Assembly: GCF_003389455.1 (NCBI RefSeq)
Contig: NZ_QUAC01000486.1
Location: 26,686-90,685 of the forward strand
Direction of reading: 5' to 3'
Source of the DNA: Streptomyces inhibens
GTDB taxonomy: Bacteria; Actinomycetota; Actinomycetes; Streptomycetales; Streptomycetaceae
Length of the DNA: 64,000 bases
The position numbers and the translations under genes are program-made. This document shows, in pieces, positions 56,099 to 63,969 of the stretch. Below the pieces are notes generated by a model. That model was not told the origin of the DNA and ran no database searches. It saw nothing but the letters and a program-made list of their open reading frames with translations. Each line of letters begins with the position of its first letter. Positions within the stretch are counted from its first letter, which is position 1.

Positions 56099-57216
56099 CC
56101 CCGGCCGGCGCCACCGCGGCGGCGGAGCGCGTGGTGCACTTCGTGCTGCCCGGTGACGTCGACGATCCGACGGCGCCCAGCGGCGGCAACACCTACGACC
56201 GGCGGGTGTGCCGCGATCTGCCGGCGGCGGGGTGGCGGGTGCACCCGTACGCGGTGCCCGGGAGCTGGCCCCGGCCGGACCCCGCCGCCCGCACCCGGCT
56301 GGCGCGGCGTCTGGCGGAACTGCCGGACGGCGCCGTCGTCCTCCTGGACGGCCTGGTCGCCTGCGGCGTCCCCGAGGTCCTGGCCCCCGAGGCGGAACGG
56401 CTGCGGCTCGCCGTGCTGGTGCACCTTCCGCTGGCCGACGAGACCGGGCTGGACCCCGGCCCGGCGGCGGAGCTGGACGCCCGTGAACGCCGCACACTGC
56501 ACGCCGTACGGGCCGTGGTGGCCACCAGCGAGTGGGCTGCCCGACGGCTCGTCACGCACCACGATCTGGCGCCCGCGCGCGTCCATGTCGCCAGGCCGGG
56601 CGCCGACCCCGCTCCGCTCGCGCCAGGTACCGACGGCGCCACCGCGCTGCTGTGCGTCGCCGCCCTCACCCCGCGCAAGGGACAGCACCGTCTGATCGAT
56701 GCCCTGGCGACCGTCACCGATCTGCCCTGGAACTGCACCTTCGTCGGCGGGCCCGGCCGCGACCCCGGCTACGCCGCCCAACTGAAGCGCCGCATCGCGC
56801 AGTCCGGCCTCGGCGACCGGATCGGCTTCGCCGGGCCACAAGCGGGCGCGGAGCTCGACGCACACTATGCCGCCGCCGACCTGTTGGCGCTCACCTCGTA
56901 CGCCGAGACGTACGGCATGGTCGTCACCGAGGCGCTGGCGCGCGGGATTCCGGTGCTGGCGACGGCGGTGGACGGGGTACCGGAAGCCGTCGGGCGGGCC
57001 CCCGACGGCAGCCTGCCCGGCCTCCTCGTACCGTCCGGGCCTCCGGCGGCGCTCGCCGACGCCCTGCGTGGCTGGCTCGCGGATCCGCAGCTGCGCGACC
57101 GGTTGAAGAATGCGGCGCGCGGGCGGCGTGCCATGCTGGAGGGGTGGGAGATGACGTCGCACAGTCTGGCCGGAGCGCTGGAACGGCTTCGGCACGAGCC
57201 CGGGAGCGCGCGATGA
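56095..57216 (+). CDS. GT4-family glycosyltransferase
   Basis: A 373-residue retaining glycosyltransferase with two Rossmann-like halves. The C-terminal half shows LCVAALTPRKGQHRLIDALA, the donor-phosphate area, and SYAETYGMVVTEALARGIPV with the ExxxxxxxE pair, then VLATAVDGVPEAVG. The N-terminal half starts FVLPGDVDDPTAPSGGNTYD, with the PSGG/NTYDR pattern of acceptor side. GTG 56095 overlaps the PTPS-like stop; the stop overlaps the methyltransferase ATG. It would glycosylate the product or an intermediate of this locus using an NDP-sugar. Confidence 0.88.
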   Translation: MTPAGATAAAERVVHFVLPGDVDDPTAPSGGNTYDRRVCRDLPAAGWRVHPYAVPGSWPRPDPAARTRLARRLAELPDGAVVLLDGLVACGVPEVLAPEAERLRLAVLVHLPLADETGLDPGPAAELDARERRTLHAVRAVVATSEWAARRLVTHHDLAPARVHVARPGADPAPLAPGTDGATALLCVAALTPRKGQHRLIDALATVTDLPWNCTFVGGPGRDPGYAAQLKRRIAQSGLGDRIGFAGPQAGAELDAHYAAADLLALTSYAETYGMVVTEALARGIPVLATAVDGVPEAVGRAPDGSLPGLLVPSGPPAALADALRGWLADPQLRDRLKNAARGRRAMLEGWEMTSHSLAGALERLRHEPGSAR

Positions 57217-58070
57217 CCGCGCCCGCCGGACCCCGATTCGCCCCGCGCTGGCTGGAGTTGCGCGAGCGCGCCGATGCCGCGGCCCGCGCACCGGAGCTGC
57301 TGCGTCCGCTGCGTACCTGGCTGTCCCACCGGGCGGGCTCCCCGGGCGGCCTGGTGATCCGCGATCTGGGCTGTGGCATCGGCTCGATGGGGCGCTGGCT
57401 GGCCGTCCGGCTGCCCGGCCCGCAGCACTGGATCCTCCATGACCACGACCCTGAGCTGCTCGCCCATGCCGGCGAGCGGATGCCCGTAACGGCCGCCGAC
57501 GGCACGCCCGTTACCGCCCTGACCGAACGTGGCGACCTGGCCGCCCTCACCGCCGCGGACCTCGCCGGCACGTCGTTGGTCACCGCGTCCGCGCTGCTCG
57601 ATCTGCTCACCCTCGACGAGGTGGAGGCGCTCGCCGAGGCCTGTACGGGCGCGGGGTGCCCGGCGCTGCTGGCCCTCTCCGTGGCCGGGCGCGTCGAGTT
57701 GACCCCGGCCGAGCCGCTCGACGCCGAGTTCGCCGCCGCCTTCAACGACCATCAGCGCCGCACGGACCGGGGCCGCAGCCTGCTCGGCCCGGACGCGGTC
57801 GGGGCGGCCGTCGCCGCGTTCGAGCGGCGCGGTTGGACGGTCCTGGTGCAGTCCAGCCCATGGCGGCTCGGCTGCGCCGAGTCCGCGCTGATCGACGAAT
57901 GGCTGCGCGGCTGGGTCGGTGCCGCGCACGCCCAACGCCCGGAGCTGGCGCCCGAGGCCGTCGCGTATCTGCGCCGGCGGCTGGAGGAGTGCGCGGCGGG
58001 GGAGCTGGGCGTCGCGGTGCACCACACCGATCTGCTGGCGCTGCCCCGGCCGCCGTCCGGGAGTAAGTGA
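57213..58070 (+). CDS. Class I SAM-dependent methyltransferase
   Basis: A 285-residue methyltransferase. The SAM motif is VIRDLGCGIGSMGRWLAVRL; the acidic end ILHDHDPELLAHAGERM; motif IV is SLVTASALLDLLTLDEVEAL. A C-terminal part LGCAESALIDEWLRGWVGAA, ELGVAVHHTDLLALP has no obvious second function. Both ends overlap neighbours by 4 bases, so it is translationally coupled. It probably methylates the same glycosylated product. Confidence 0.87.
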   Translation: MTAPAGPRFAPRWLELRERADAAARAPELLRPLRTWLSHRAGSPGGLVIRDLGCGIGSMGRWLAVRLPGPQHWILHDHDPELLAHAGERMPVTAADGTPVTALTERGDLAALTAADLAGTSLVTASALLDLLTLDEVEALAEACTGAGCPALLALSVAGRVELTPAEPLDAEFAAAFNDHQRRTDRGRSLLGPDAVGAAVAAFERRGWTVLVQSSPWRLGCAESALIDEWLRGWVGAAHAQRPELAPEAVAYLRRRLEECAAGELGVAVHHTDLLALPRPPSGSK

Positions 58071-59077
58071 TGAACCGGTCCGGCTGGGCGGCCTGGCTCA
58101 AAATGCTCACGGGGCTGGGGATCCTTGTGGTGCTGGTGTGGCATCTGGGATCCGACGCCTTCCTCAACGGCCTGCGCCGGATCGACGCCGCCACGCTGCT
58201 CGCCGCCCTCGGTATCGGCCTGCTGACCACGGTGTGCAGCGCCTGGCGCTGGTGCCTGGTGGCCCGCGGCCTGGGCCTGCGGCTGTCGCTGCGCCGGGCC
58301 GTCGCGGACTACTACCGGGCCCTGTTCCTGAACGCCGCGCTGCCCGGCGGGGTATGGGGAGATGTCCACCGCGCCATAGGGCACGGCCGCAGCGCCGGCG
58401 ACCTGGGCCGCGGGGTGCGCGCGGTGGTCCTGGAACGCACCGCCGGCCAGCTCGCCCTGTTCGTCGTCGGGGCGGCGGTGCTGCTCGCCCGCCCGTCCCC
58501 GGTGCTGGCGCCGGTCACCCGCTTCCTCACCTCGCCCGGCGTCGCACTGCCCGCCGCCGTGGTGGGCGTGCTGGTGATCGCGACCGCCTGCCGGCTGCGC
58601 CGCCGCCGGGGCGCCTCGCGGGGCGAACGCGCCCTGCGCACCGTACTCTCCGAAGCCCGCCAGGGCCTGCTCGCCCGCGGCGTCTGGCCCGGTGTCGCGC
58701 TCTCGTCGGTGGCGGTCCTTGCGGGCTACCTCGCGATGTTCGTGCTGGCCGCCCGTGTCGCGGGCGTCACCGCACCGACGGCCGAGCTGGTGCCGCTGGT
58801 CGTCCTGGCGCTGCTCGCGATGGCGCTGCCGCTGAACGTCGGCGGCTGGGGCCCACGGGAAGGCGTCGCCGCCTGGGCCTTCGGCGCCGCCGGCCTAGGA
58901 GCGGCGCAGGGCCTCACCACCGCCGTGATCTACGGCGTGCTCGCCTTCGCCGCAAGCCTCCCCGGCGCCGCGGTGCTGCTCGCCCGCTGGGTCCCCGGAC
59001 TGCGTACCGAGCGACCGCAGTTCGAGCTCGAAGAGCGTGTCCTCGCCGAGCAGGGCGCGCCGCAGCGGCGGACGTAG
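58067..59077 (+). CDS. Lysylphosphatidylglycerol synthase-type/flippase-like membrane protein (UPF0104)
   Basis: A 336-residue integral membrane protein with about eight helices. Motifs: LLAALGIGLLTTVCSAWRWC, ADYYRALFLNAALPGGVWGD with conserved LPGG, VVLERTAGQLALF, and MALPLNVGGWGPREGVAAWA. The family includes GlnA-like polyprenyl-glycan flippases and MprF-related translocases. Here it may move a lipid-linked or modified product across the membrane. The last 183 bases are also coding on the other strand (RibD-like gene). The helix-rich core ends by about 58990. Confidence 0.87.
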   Translation: MMNRSGWAAWLKMLTGLGILVVLVWHLGSDAFLNGLRRIDAATLLAALGIGLLTTVCSAWRWCLVARGLGLRLSLRRAVADYYRALFLNAALPGGVWGDVHRAIGHGRSAGDLGRGVRAVVLERTAGQLALFVVGAAVLLARPSPVLAPVTRFLTSPGVALPAAVVGVLVIATACRLRRRRGASRGERALRTVLSEARQGLLARGVWPGVALSSVAVLAGYLAMFVLAARVAGVTAPTAELVPLVVLALLAMALPLNVGGWGPREGVAAWAFGAAGLGAAQGLTTAVIYGVLAFAASLPGAAVLLARWVPGLRTERPQFELEERVLAEQGAPQRRT

Positions 59078-59824
59078 CGCCTCACGCATCACCGGCGTAC
59101 CGGGAAACCGCAGGCCGGGGACGCCGTCGCCGAGCAGGACCGGTGCGACGGTGAGATACAGCCGGTGCAGCGCCCGCTCCTGCAAGAAGCGCGACACGGT
59201 GACCCCACCCCCCTCGATCAGCACCCGGCGAAGGCCGCGCCGCGCCAGCGCCGCCAGCAGACGCCCCGGCGCGAACGCGGCCGCATCCGGCAGCGCGAGG
59301 ATGTCGACCCCGGCGCCCGCAACGTCCCGCACTGCGCCGGCATCCGGCCCCACCACCCACAGCGTCGGCGCGGCGCCATCGGTGAACACCCCGCTGTGCC
59401 GCGGCACCCGGCCCCGCGGATCGAGCACCACCCGCACCGGGTTGTCCCCGGCACAGGCGCGTACGGTCAGCCGCGGATCGTCCGCCACGGCCGTGCCCGC
59501 CCCGACGACCACCGCGTCGGCCAGCGCGCGCAGCCGGTGCAGATGGCAGCGGTCGGCCGCACCGGTGACATAGTCGGCGTCGCCGGTGCGGGTCGCGATG
59601 AAGCCGTCCAGGCTCTGCCCGAGCTGCCCGAACGCGATCCGCGGACCGGCCAGGCACAGCGGCAGATAGCGCTCCGCGAGCCATCCGGCCTCGGGCGAGG
59701 CGGGCCCTGCCCACCGCAGCCCGCCGTCCCCGTCCGCCACCAGTCCGGCGGCTAGTGCCTGGTCCGTCGTACGGATCCGCCGCAGCCGCTCCCAGGCCGC
59801 CGCCGCGTCCAGCGCCTCAGCCAT
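58895..59824 (-). CDS. Stand-alone RibD-type pyrimidine reductase
   Basis: A 309-residue protein whose core (about residues 60-270) is a RibD C-terminal reductase fold: RIAFGQLGQSLDGFIATRTG, DADAVVVGAGTAVADDPRLT, VRVVLDPRGRVPRHSGVFTD, RGLRRVLIEGGGVTVSRFLQ. The deaminase domain of bifunctional RibD is absent. Such reductases convert a ribosylamino- to ribitylamino-pyrimidine using NAD(P)H. ATG 59824 overlaps the creatininase stop by 8 bases. The last 60 residues beyond FELELRSLG are low-complexity and run antisense into the flippase gene. Confidence 0.88.
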   Translation of the reverse strand: MAEALDAAAAWERLRRIRTTDQALAAGLVADGDGGLRWAGPASPEAGWLAERYLPLCLAGPRIAFGQLGQSLDGFIATRTGDADYVTGAADRCHLHRLRALADAVVVGAGTAVADDPRLTVRACAGDNPVRVVLDPRGRVPRHSGVFTDGAAPTLWVVGPDAGAVRDVAGAGVDILALPDAAAFAPGRLLAALARRGLRRVLIEGGGVTVSRFLQERALHRLYLTVAPVLLGDGVPGLRFPGTPVMREALRPPLRRALLGEDTLFELELRSLGTQSGDPAGEQHRGAGEACGEGEHAVDHGGGEALRRS

Positions 59825-60572
59825 CGGCTGCCGCCCGCGCGCCGAACAGCGCGGCGTATTCGCCGAACGCCTCGACCAGTCCGGCCAGCAATTCCCGGCC
59901 CTTCCGGGCGGATGCGAGCGACGGGCACCCGATGACCCCGGATTCGGTATAGGCCGACATTCCGAGCGTCAGCAGATGCTTCCGGTCATCGGCGACGCAA
60001 TCCGCCGATTCATAGCCGTCCTTGACCAATTCGGGATGGGCGTGGAGCAGAATGGACGTCTCGACCTCTCCCGCATGCATATCGCGATGTCCGGGCGTGC
60101 GCACCCCGGCCCGGGTGCGGGCCGCGTCCCAGTCGGCCGATCCGGGGAACAGTGCCATCCGCACGCCGCTCCCTGCGGATTCCTGAACCACATTGCGCAG
60201 TACGTAATTTCCGCCGTGCCCGTTGACCAGAATCAGGGTGTCGATGCCGGACCGGCGGAGCGAATCGGCGATGTCCGTGACCACCGCATGCAGGGTCCGC
60301 GCCGAAATGCTCACGGTCCCCGGCCAGGCCGCGTGCTCCTGTGAACAGGACACCGTCAGCGGCGGTAGCAGCACCACGGGATGGACGGCGGCCAGCTCCT
60401 TTGCGAGGGTGCAGGCGATGACCGTGTCGGTGGTCAACGGCAGGAAGGGGCCGTGCTGTTCGAAGCTGCCGATGGGCAGCAGGGCCATCGCCGGCCGGCG
60501 TGCCCGTATGTCCTCGGTGGTGTCCGCCGGCAACAGGCCGGGGGCCGAAGCCGGTTGTCCCGAAGCGGTCAT
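59817..60572 (-). CDS. Creatininase-family amidohydrolase (ArfB-like candidate)
   Basis: A 251-residue creatininase-fold hydrolase. Metal ligands are visible in LLPIGSFEQHGPFLPLTTDT (Glu, His and Asp), LILVNGHGGNYVLRN (His) and HRDMHAGEVETSILL (Glu). The family includes creatinine amidohydrolase, MftE and archaeal ArfB, which removes the formyl group from FAPy in riboflavin/F420 synthesis. Next to a FAPy-type cyclohydrolase, deformylation of FAPy is the best role. ATG 60572 is chosen (MTASGQPAS); the divergent cyclohydrolase starts 112 bases away. Confidence 0.9.
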   Translation of the reverse strand: MTASGQPASAPGLLPADTTEDIRARRPAMALLPIGSFEQHGPFLPLTTDTVIACTLAKELAAVHPVVLLPPLTVSCSQEHAAWPGTVSISARTLHAVVTDIADSLRRSGIDTLILVNGHGGNYVLRNVVQESAGSGVRMALFPGSADWDAARTRAGVRTPGHRDMHAGEVETSILLHAHPELVKDGYESADCVADDRKHLLTLGMSAYTESGVIGCPSLASARKGRELLAGLVEAFGEYAALFGARAAADG

Positions 60573-60684
60573 GGTGTGCCGCGGCCTTTCGTCGCCAACT
60601 CGCCGAGCCCTGTTCGTCGCAGCATACTTGTTGTCTTCTGAGCGAGCGCTGCCGCTGGTTTCCCCACACGGGTACCATCGCGCC

Positions 60685-61368
60685 ATGACGGACCCCGACG
60701 ATGATGCCGGCCCCGGCCCCGATGTCGCATTCGACGCTGCCATTCGTGAAAAACCTTTGGTGGCACGCATGGTGGAGACCCGGCTGCCCACCGTCCATGG
60801 TGAATTCCTTGCCGTCGGCTATCTCGACCGGCGGAGCGGGATCGAGCACGTGGCACTGGTCCATGGCGATGTCGTGGACGAGTCGGTGCTGACCCGGGTG
60901 CATTCGGAATGCCTGACCGGTGATGCCTTTGCGTCCACGCACTGCGAATGCGGTGACCAATTGTCCGCGGCGCTGCGCGCGATCGTGGCGGCCGGGCGCG
61001 GCATTCTTGTCTATCTTCAGGGCCACGAGGGCCGGGGCATAGGGCTGTTGGCCAAGCTCCGGGCGATGAAGTTGCAGGAGGGCGGGCTGGACACGGTCGA
61101 GGCGAACATCGCGTTGGGGCTGCCCGTCGATGCCCGTGAATACGGCGAAGCGGCGGAGATTCTGCAGGATCTCGGCGTCCGTTCCGTGCGGCTGCTGTCG
61201 AACAATCCGCGTAAGCGCGAGGCGCTGCTGCGGCACGGCGTCGCCGTCGCCGAACAGGTCCCGCTGCTGATGCCGCCCGGGGTGGAGAACATCCGCTATC
61301 TGCGCGCCAAACGGGAGCGCCTGGACCACGATCTGCCCCATCTGGACGGCATCCCCGGTCTGTCCTGA
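60685..61368 (+). CDS. GTP cyclohydrolase II paralogue with Met128 for catalytic Tyr (FAPy-forming type)
   Basis: A 227-residue RibA-like protein. Zinc ligands are Cys76, Cys87 and Cys89 (HSECLTGDAFASTHCECGDQ). GTP-binding residues are in YLQGHEGRGIGLLAKLRAMK. Met128 occupies the site of E. coli RibA Tyr105, which is needed for the second hydrolysis. In S. coelicolor the paralogue SCO6655 with the same Met replacement was shown to stop at FAPy (2-amino-5-formylamino-6-ribosylamino-pyrimidinone 5'-phosphate). The rest of the enzyme is well kept (DTVEANIALG, LLSNNPRKREAL). ATG 60685 gives a 25-residue tail before the fold. It is divergent from the creatininase gene. Confidence 0.93.
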   Translation: MTDPDDDAGPGPDVAFDAAIREKPLVARMVETRLPTVHGEFLAVGYLDRRSGIEHVALVHGDVVDESVLTRVHSECLTGDAFASTHCECGDQLSAALRAIVAAGRGILVYLQGHEGRGIGLLAKLRAMKLQEGGLDTVEANIALGLPVDAREYGEAAEILQDLGVRSVRLLSNNPRKREALLRHGVAVAEQVPLLMPPGVENIRYLRAKRERLDHDLPHLDGIPGLS

Positions 61369-61410
61369 CCCGTCCTGACCCCAGCGGCGGCACGCCATGA
61401 AAGCCACGAG

Positions 61411-61444
61411 AGAGGGCCCGCGACTCCTGGTCGCGGGCCCTTCT
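61411..61444 (+). terminator. Terminator after the cyclohydrolase gene
   Basis: GGGCCCGCGAC at 61414-61424 pairs with GTCGCGGGCCC at 61430-61440 around a 5-base loop, followed by TTCT. It can also stop the convergent cbtBA transcript. Confidence 0.88.
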
Positions 61445-61485
61445 CGGTGCTTCCCTTGGCTTCCCTTCCGGCAACGGGCGCCGGA

Positions 61486-62238
61486 TCAGGAGGTGACGGG
61501 TGCCGCCGTTGCCGCGGTGGCCTGCCGCGCCGGGACGACGCGCTCCGCGAGATGGCCGAAGACCAGCCCGAAGGTGGTCCACAGCACCAGTTGGATGGCG
61601 ATCGTCGACAGCCGGAACTGCCACAACAGCGTGCCGGAGAAGCCTGCCGGCACGTTGTCGAAGCCCGGCAGGAACGCGTAGGCGATGCCGATGGCGACCA
61701 CGAAGGCGGCGCCGGCCGCCACCGTCGCGTTCCAGTTGCCCAGCTTCGGAGCCAGCCGCCGGCCGAGGATCGTGGCGGCGACGGCCAGCAGGATGCCGAG
61801 CAGCATCATCAGGAAGAACAGGGCGGTGCGTTTGCCGATCGTGTCGGGGTCACCGACCGCGGGCGGGTTGGCGGGGTACTTCAGGAACGGTACGAGGTAG
61901 ACGACCACCAGCGCCGCGCCGGAGAGCAGCGCGGCCGTGGTGCGGGCACCGAACCGGCCGATCCGCCCCAGTGCGAAGCAGAAGACGAGAGCGGCGATAC
62001 CGCCCAGCGCCACGCCGTAGACCAGTACGCCGGTGGCCAGCCCGGCCGTGGACTGCACGCCCCGGCTGACCACCTCCATCTCATGTCCGTGTTCGTGGCT
62101 GTGTGCTTCCTCGAACGCGATGGCGGCGTCCACCCTCGGTTCGCCCAGCAGATAGGCGATGAAGAGGGCGAGGACACCGGCGGTCAGGCCTGCGAGCATC
62201 CCGCGCACCAGAAGGGTTCTGACGGTGACGGAGTTCAT
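61486..62238 (-). CDS. cbtA: CbtA family cobalt transporter subunit
   Basis: A 250-residue membrane protein with five or six helices and a periplasmic His-rich loop (EEAHSHEHGHEMEVVSRGVQ). Motifs LLVRGMLAGLTAGVLALFIA and YPANPPAVGDPDTIGKRTAL are CbtA hallmarks. With CbtB it forms a predicted cobalt uptake system controlled by vitamin B12. It is the second gene after cbtB, 15 bases downstream, and is covered by the riboswitch upstream of cbtB. Confidence 0.92.
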   Translation of the reverse strand: MNSVTVRTLLVRGMLAGLTAGVLALFIAYLLGEPRVDAAIAFEEAHSHEHGHEMEVVSRGVQSTAGLATGVLVYGVALGGIAALVFCFALGRIGRFGARTTAALLSGAALVVVYLVPFLKYPANPPAVGDPDTIGKRTALFFLMMLLGILLAVAATILGRRLAPKLGNWNATVAAGAAFVVAIGIAYAFLPGFDNVPAGFSGTLLWQFRLSTIAIQLVLWTTFGLVFGHLAERVVPARQATAATAAPVTS

Positions 62239-62253
62239 GGATGCGGCTTCCGA

Positions 62254-62472
62254 TCAGTGGCAGGGGAAGCCGAGGAGGTGGCGCCCGTCGTGGACCCACT
62301 CGTGCACGTCGGTACCGGAGAGCAGCGAGGTGGCGCCCTGCTCGGCGCCGACGAAGTAGAGCAGAACCAGCATCAGGACGCCGACGAACAGCGCCCACGG
62401 GGCAATCGCCTTGAGGGGGAGCGGGGCCGGAGCGACGGCGCCGGCGGCCGGCGGTGCGATGGTCTGTGCCAT
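62254..62472 (-). CDS. cbtB: CbtB family cobalt transporter subunit
   Basis: A 72-residue single-pass protein: APWALFVGVLMLVLLYFVGA followed by the metal-ligand tail TDVHEWVHDGRHLLGFPCH with four His and one Cys. AGGAGG precedes ATG 62472. First gene of the cbtBA pair. Confidence 0.93.
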   Translation of the reverse strand: MAQTIAPPAAGAVAPAPLPLKAIAPWALFVGVLMLVLLYFVGAEQGATSLLSGTDVHEWVHDGRHLLGFPCH

Positions 62473-62524
62473 GGCAGAACCTCCTGTTAGGGGAACTCGC
62501 GTCCCTAGTTGATGGAGTGCGTTG

Positions 62525-62630
62525 TGACATGCCGGGTCTGGCTCGCCCGGTTCCGGCCCTGCTGGGCTGGTAAAAACCGGACATACAGTGGCGCGACCGC
62601 GCCGGGATCCCACCGGCTTCCGTCATGTCA
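62525..62630 (-). promoter_or_regulatory. Cobalamin riboswitch upstream of cbtBA
   Basis: On the minus strand the sequence contains the conserved core GGAAGCCGGTGGGATCCCGG, then GCGCGGTCGCGCCACTGTAT, and ends with a B12-box-like GAGCCAGACCCGGCATG. The outer helix TGACATG (62624-62630) pairs with CATGTCA (62525-62531). This fits the shorter actinobacterial cobalamin riboswitch (about 106 nt). It lies 53 nt before the cbtB start and would lower cobalt uptake when B12 is present. Confidence 0.85.
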
Positions 62631-62781
62631 TCGTCAATATCATCGGGAAGGTACCGCGATCCGGCCACCGGGCCAAGGTCTTACGGGGGGCGGAGAGGCG
62701 CAGGACAGGGCGCACCGGCCGGACAACTTGCTTGTACGGGTGGCCTGTTGTCGGCGTTGGTGACGAACGAGAGAAGAGGGC

Positions 62782-63354
62782 ATGACAACCCGGGTGATGT
62801 TGGTCTCACCGGCCGCCGGCGACGCACAGCGTGAGGTGCGCTTCGACGACGACGGCCCGCTGAACGAGGCCGGGGTGCGGCGCGCCCGCGCGGCGGCCGG
62901 GGCGCTGCCCACCGCCGACCGGGTCTTCACCTCGCCCTCCCTCCGGTGCCGGCGCACCGCCGAGGAACTGGGGCTGTCGGCCCGGTCCGCGCCGGAGCTG
63001 GCGGGTTGTGCGATGGGCGCCTGGCGCGGCCGGACACTGGCCGAGGTCGCCGACACCGAGCCGCTAGGGGTGTCCGCCTGGCTCTCGGACCCGGACTTCG
63101 CCGCGCACGGCGGGGAGTCGCTGCGGCAGCTCTGCGACCGGATCGCGGACTGGCTGACCCGGATGTCCCTGGACGCGGGCCGGGTGGTGGCCGTCGTCGA
63201 ACCGGACGTCGTACGGGCCGCGGCGGTGTGTGCGCTCAGGGTCCCCGCGGACGCGTTCTGGCGGCTGGATGTGCCGCCGCTGACCGTGACCGAGCTGAGC
63301 GGCCGGGGCGGGCGCTGGAATCTGGGGCTGGGGCGGGCGCTGGGTCACGGCTGA
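62782..63354 (+). CDS. Histidine phosphatase-fold protein lacking catalytic His residues
   Basis: A 190-residue member of the phosphoglycerate mutase-like family with the normal body: PLNEAGVRRARAAAGALPTA, DRVFTSPSLRCRRTAEELGL, CAMGAWRGRTLAEVAD. The N-terminal phosphate-accepting RHG motif is LVSPAAG, and the C-terminal His (usually SHG) is VVEPDVVRAAAV, so both catalytic His are lost. It resembles CobC-type phosphatases and is divergent from cbtBA, consistent with a cobalamin-related role that is not hydrolysis. GAGAAGAGG precedes ATG 62782. Confidence 0.85.
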   Translation: MTTRVMLVSPAAGDAQREVRFDDDGPLNEAGVRRARAAAGALPTADRVFTSPSLRCRRTAEELGLSARSAPELAGCAMGAWRGRTLAEVADTEPLGVSAWLSDPDFAAHGGESLRQLCDRIADWLTRMSLDAGRVVAVVEPDVVRAAAVCALRVPADAFWRLDVPPLTVTELSGRGGRWNLGLGRALGHG

Positions 63355-63493
63355 GGGCGGGGCGGCGGCGGAAAAACGTCACAATTCACCAGCTCCGTCA
63401 TCTACACATAAAGGCGACATAAGCGCAGAATAAAGATGCGCGGCCCGATGCCACGCGAAACGGCCAGGCTTGCGGACGAAGGAGGCGAGTCGC

Positions 63494-63934
63494 ATGGCCG
63501 ACGTCTCACACCACAGGGGAGATCTCGCAGGTCACCCCGACGCCACTGAGATGCAAGCCCGATACGAGCGGGTGCTCGGCGGGCGTGACGTCGTACTCGT
63601 CGACGGGCCAGTGTTCCTGGTCGGCCTGTACTGCGCCGCTTCCCCGTGGATCGTCCACTTCGCGGCCTCGCAGCCCGCGCTCGTGGTGCACAACTTCATT
63701 CTCGGTGCCGCGATCGCTCTGCTGGCGATCGGATTCACCGTGGCGCCTGAGCGGATGTACGGCCTGAGCGGCGCGATGTGCGCGATCGGCGTGTGGATGA
63801 TCATCTCGCCCTGGATCGTCGGCAGCAGCCCGGACGCCGGCGTCATCTGGAACAACGTCGTCATCGGTGCCCTGACGTTCCTGCTGGGCGCCATGTGTGT
63901 CGCTGTGGCATCGAAGAGCCGCCGCGTCACGTGA
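63494..63934 (+). CDS. SPW-repeat membrane protein
   Basis: A 146-residue membrane protein with four helices and two SPW motifs: LVGLYCAASPWIVHFAASQP and IGVWMIISPWIVGSSPDAGV. The N-terminal 45 residues are hydrophilic with HHRGDLAGHPDATEMQARYE. SPW proteins are frequent in actinobacteria; function unknown. GAAGGAGG lies 7 bases before ATG 63494. Confidence 0.9.
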   Translation: MADVSHHRGDLAGHPDATEMQARYERVLGGRDVVLVDGPVFLVGLYCAASPWIVHFAASQPALVVHNFILGAAIALLAIGFTVAPERMYGLSGAMCAIGVWMIISPWIVGSSPDAGVIWNNVVIGALTFLLGAMCVAVASKSRRVT

Positions 63935-63969
63935 GGCGCGCTCCCTACGGGGGCGTGTGACGAGCCGCC

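Noticed and set aside
60573..60684. An FMN riboswitch ahead of the cyclohydrolase gene
   Set aside because: The gap is only 112 bases and lacks the conserved FMN aptamer blocks (such as AGGGYGAAAYYCCC and the MGATGGGAGAAG-like segment).
54634..61368. A classical queuosine/7-deazapurine pathway
   Set aside because: No GTP cyclohydrolase I, QueE-type radical SAM or QueC-like gene is present, and the PTPS-like protein lacks catalytic residues.
54634..61368. An ordinary riboflavin operon
   Set aside because: Lumazine synthase, riboflavin synthase, the deaminase and DHBP synthase are absent, and the cyclohydrolase has Met at the key Tyr.
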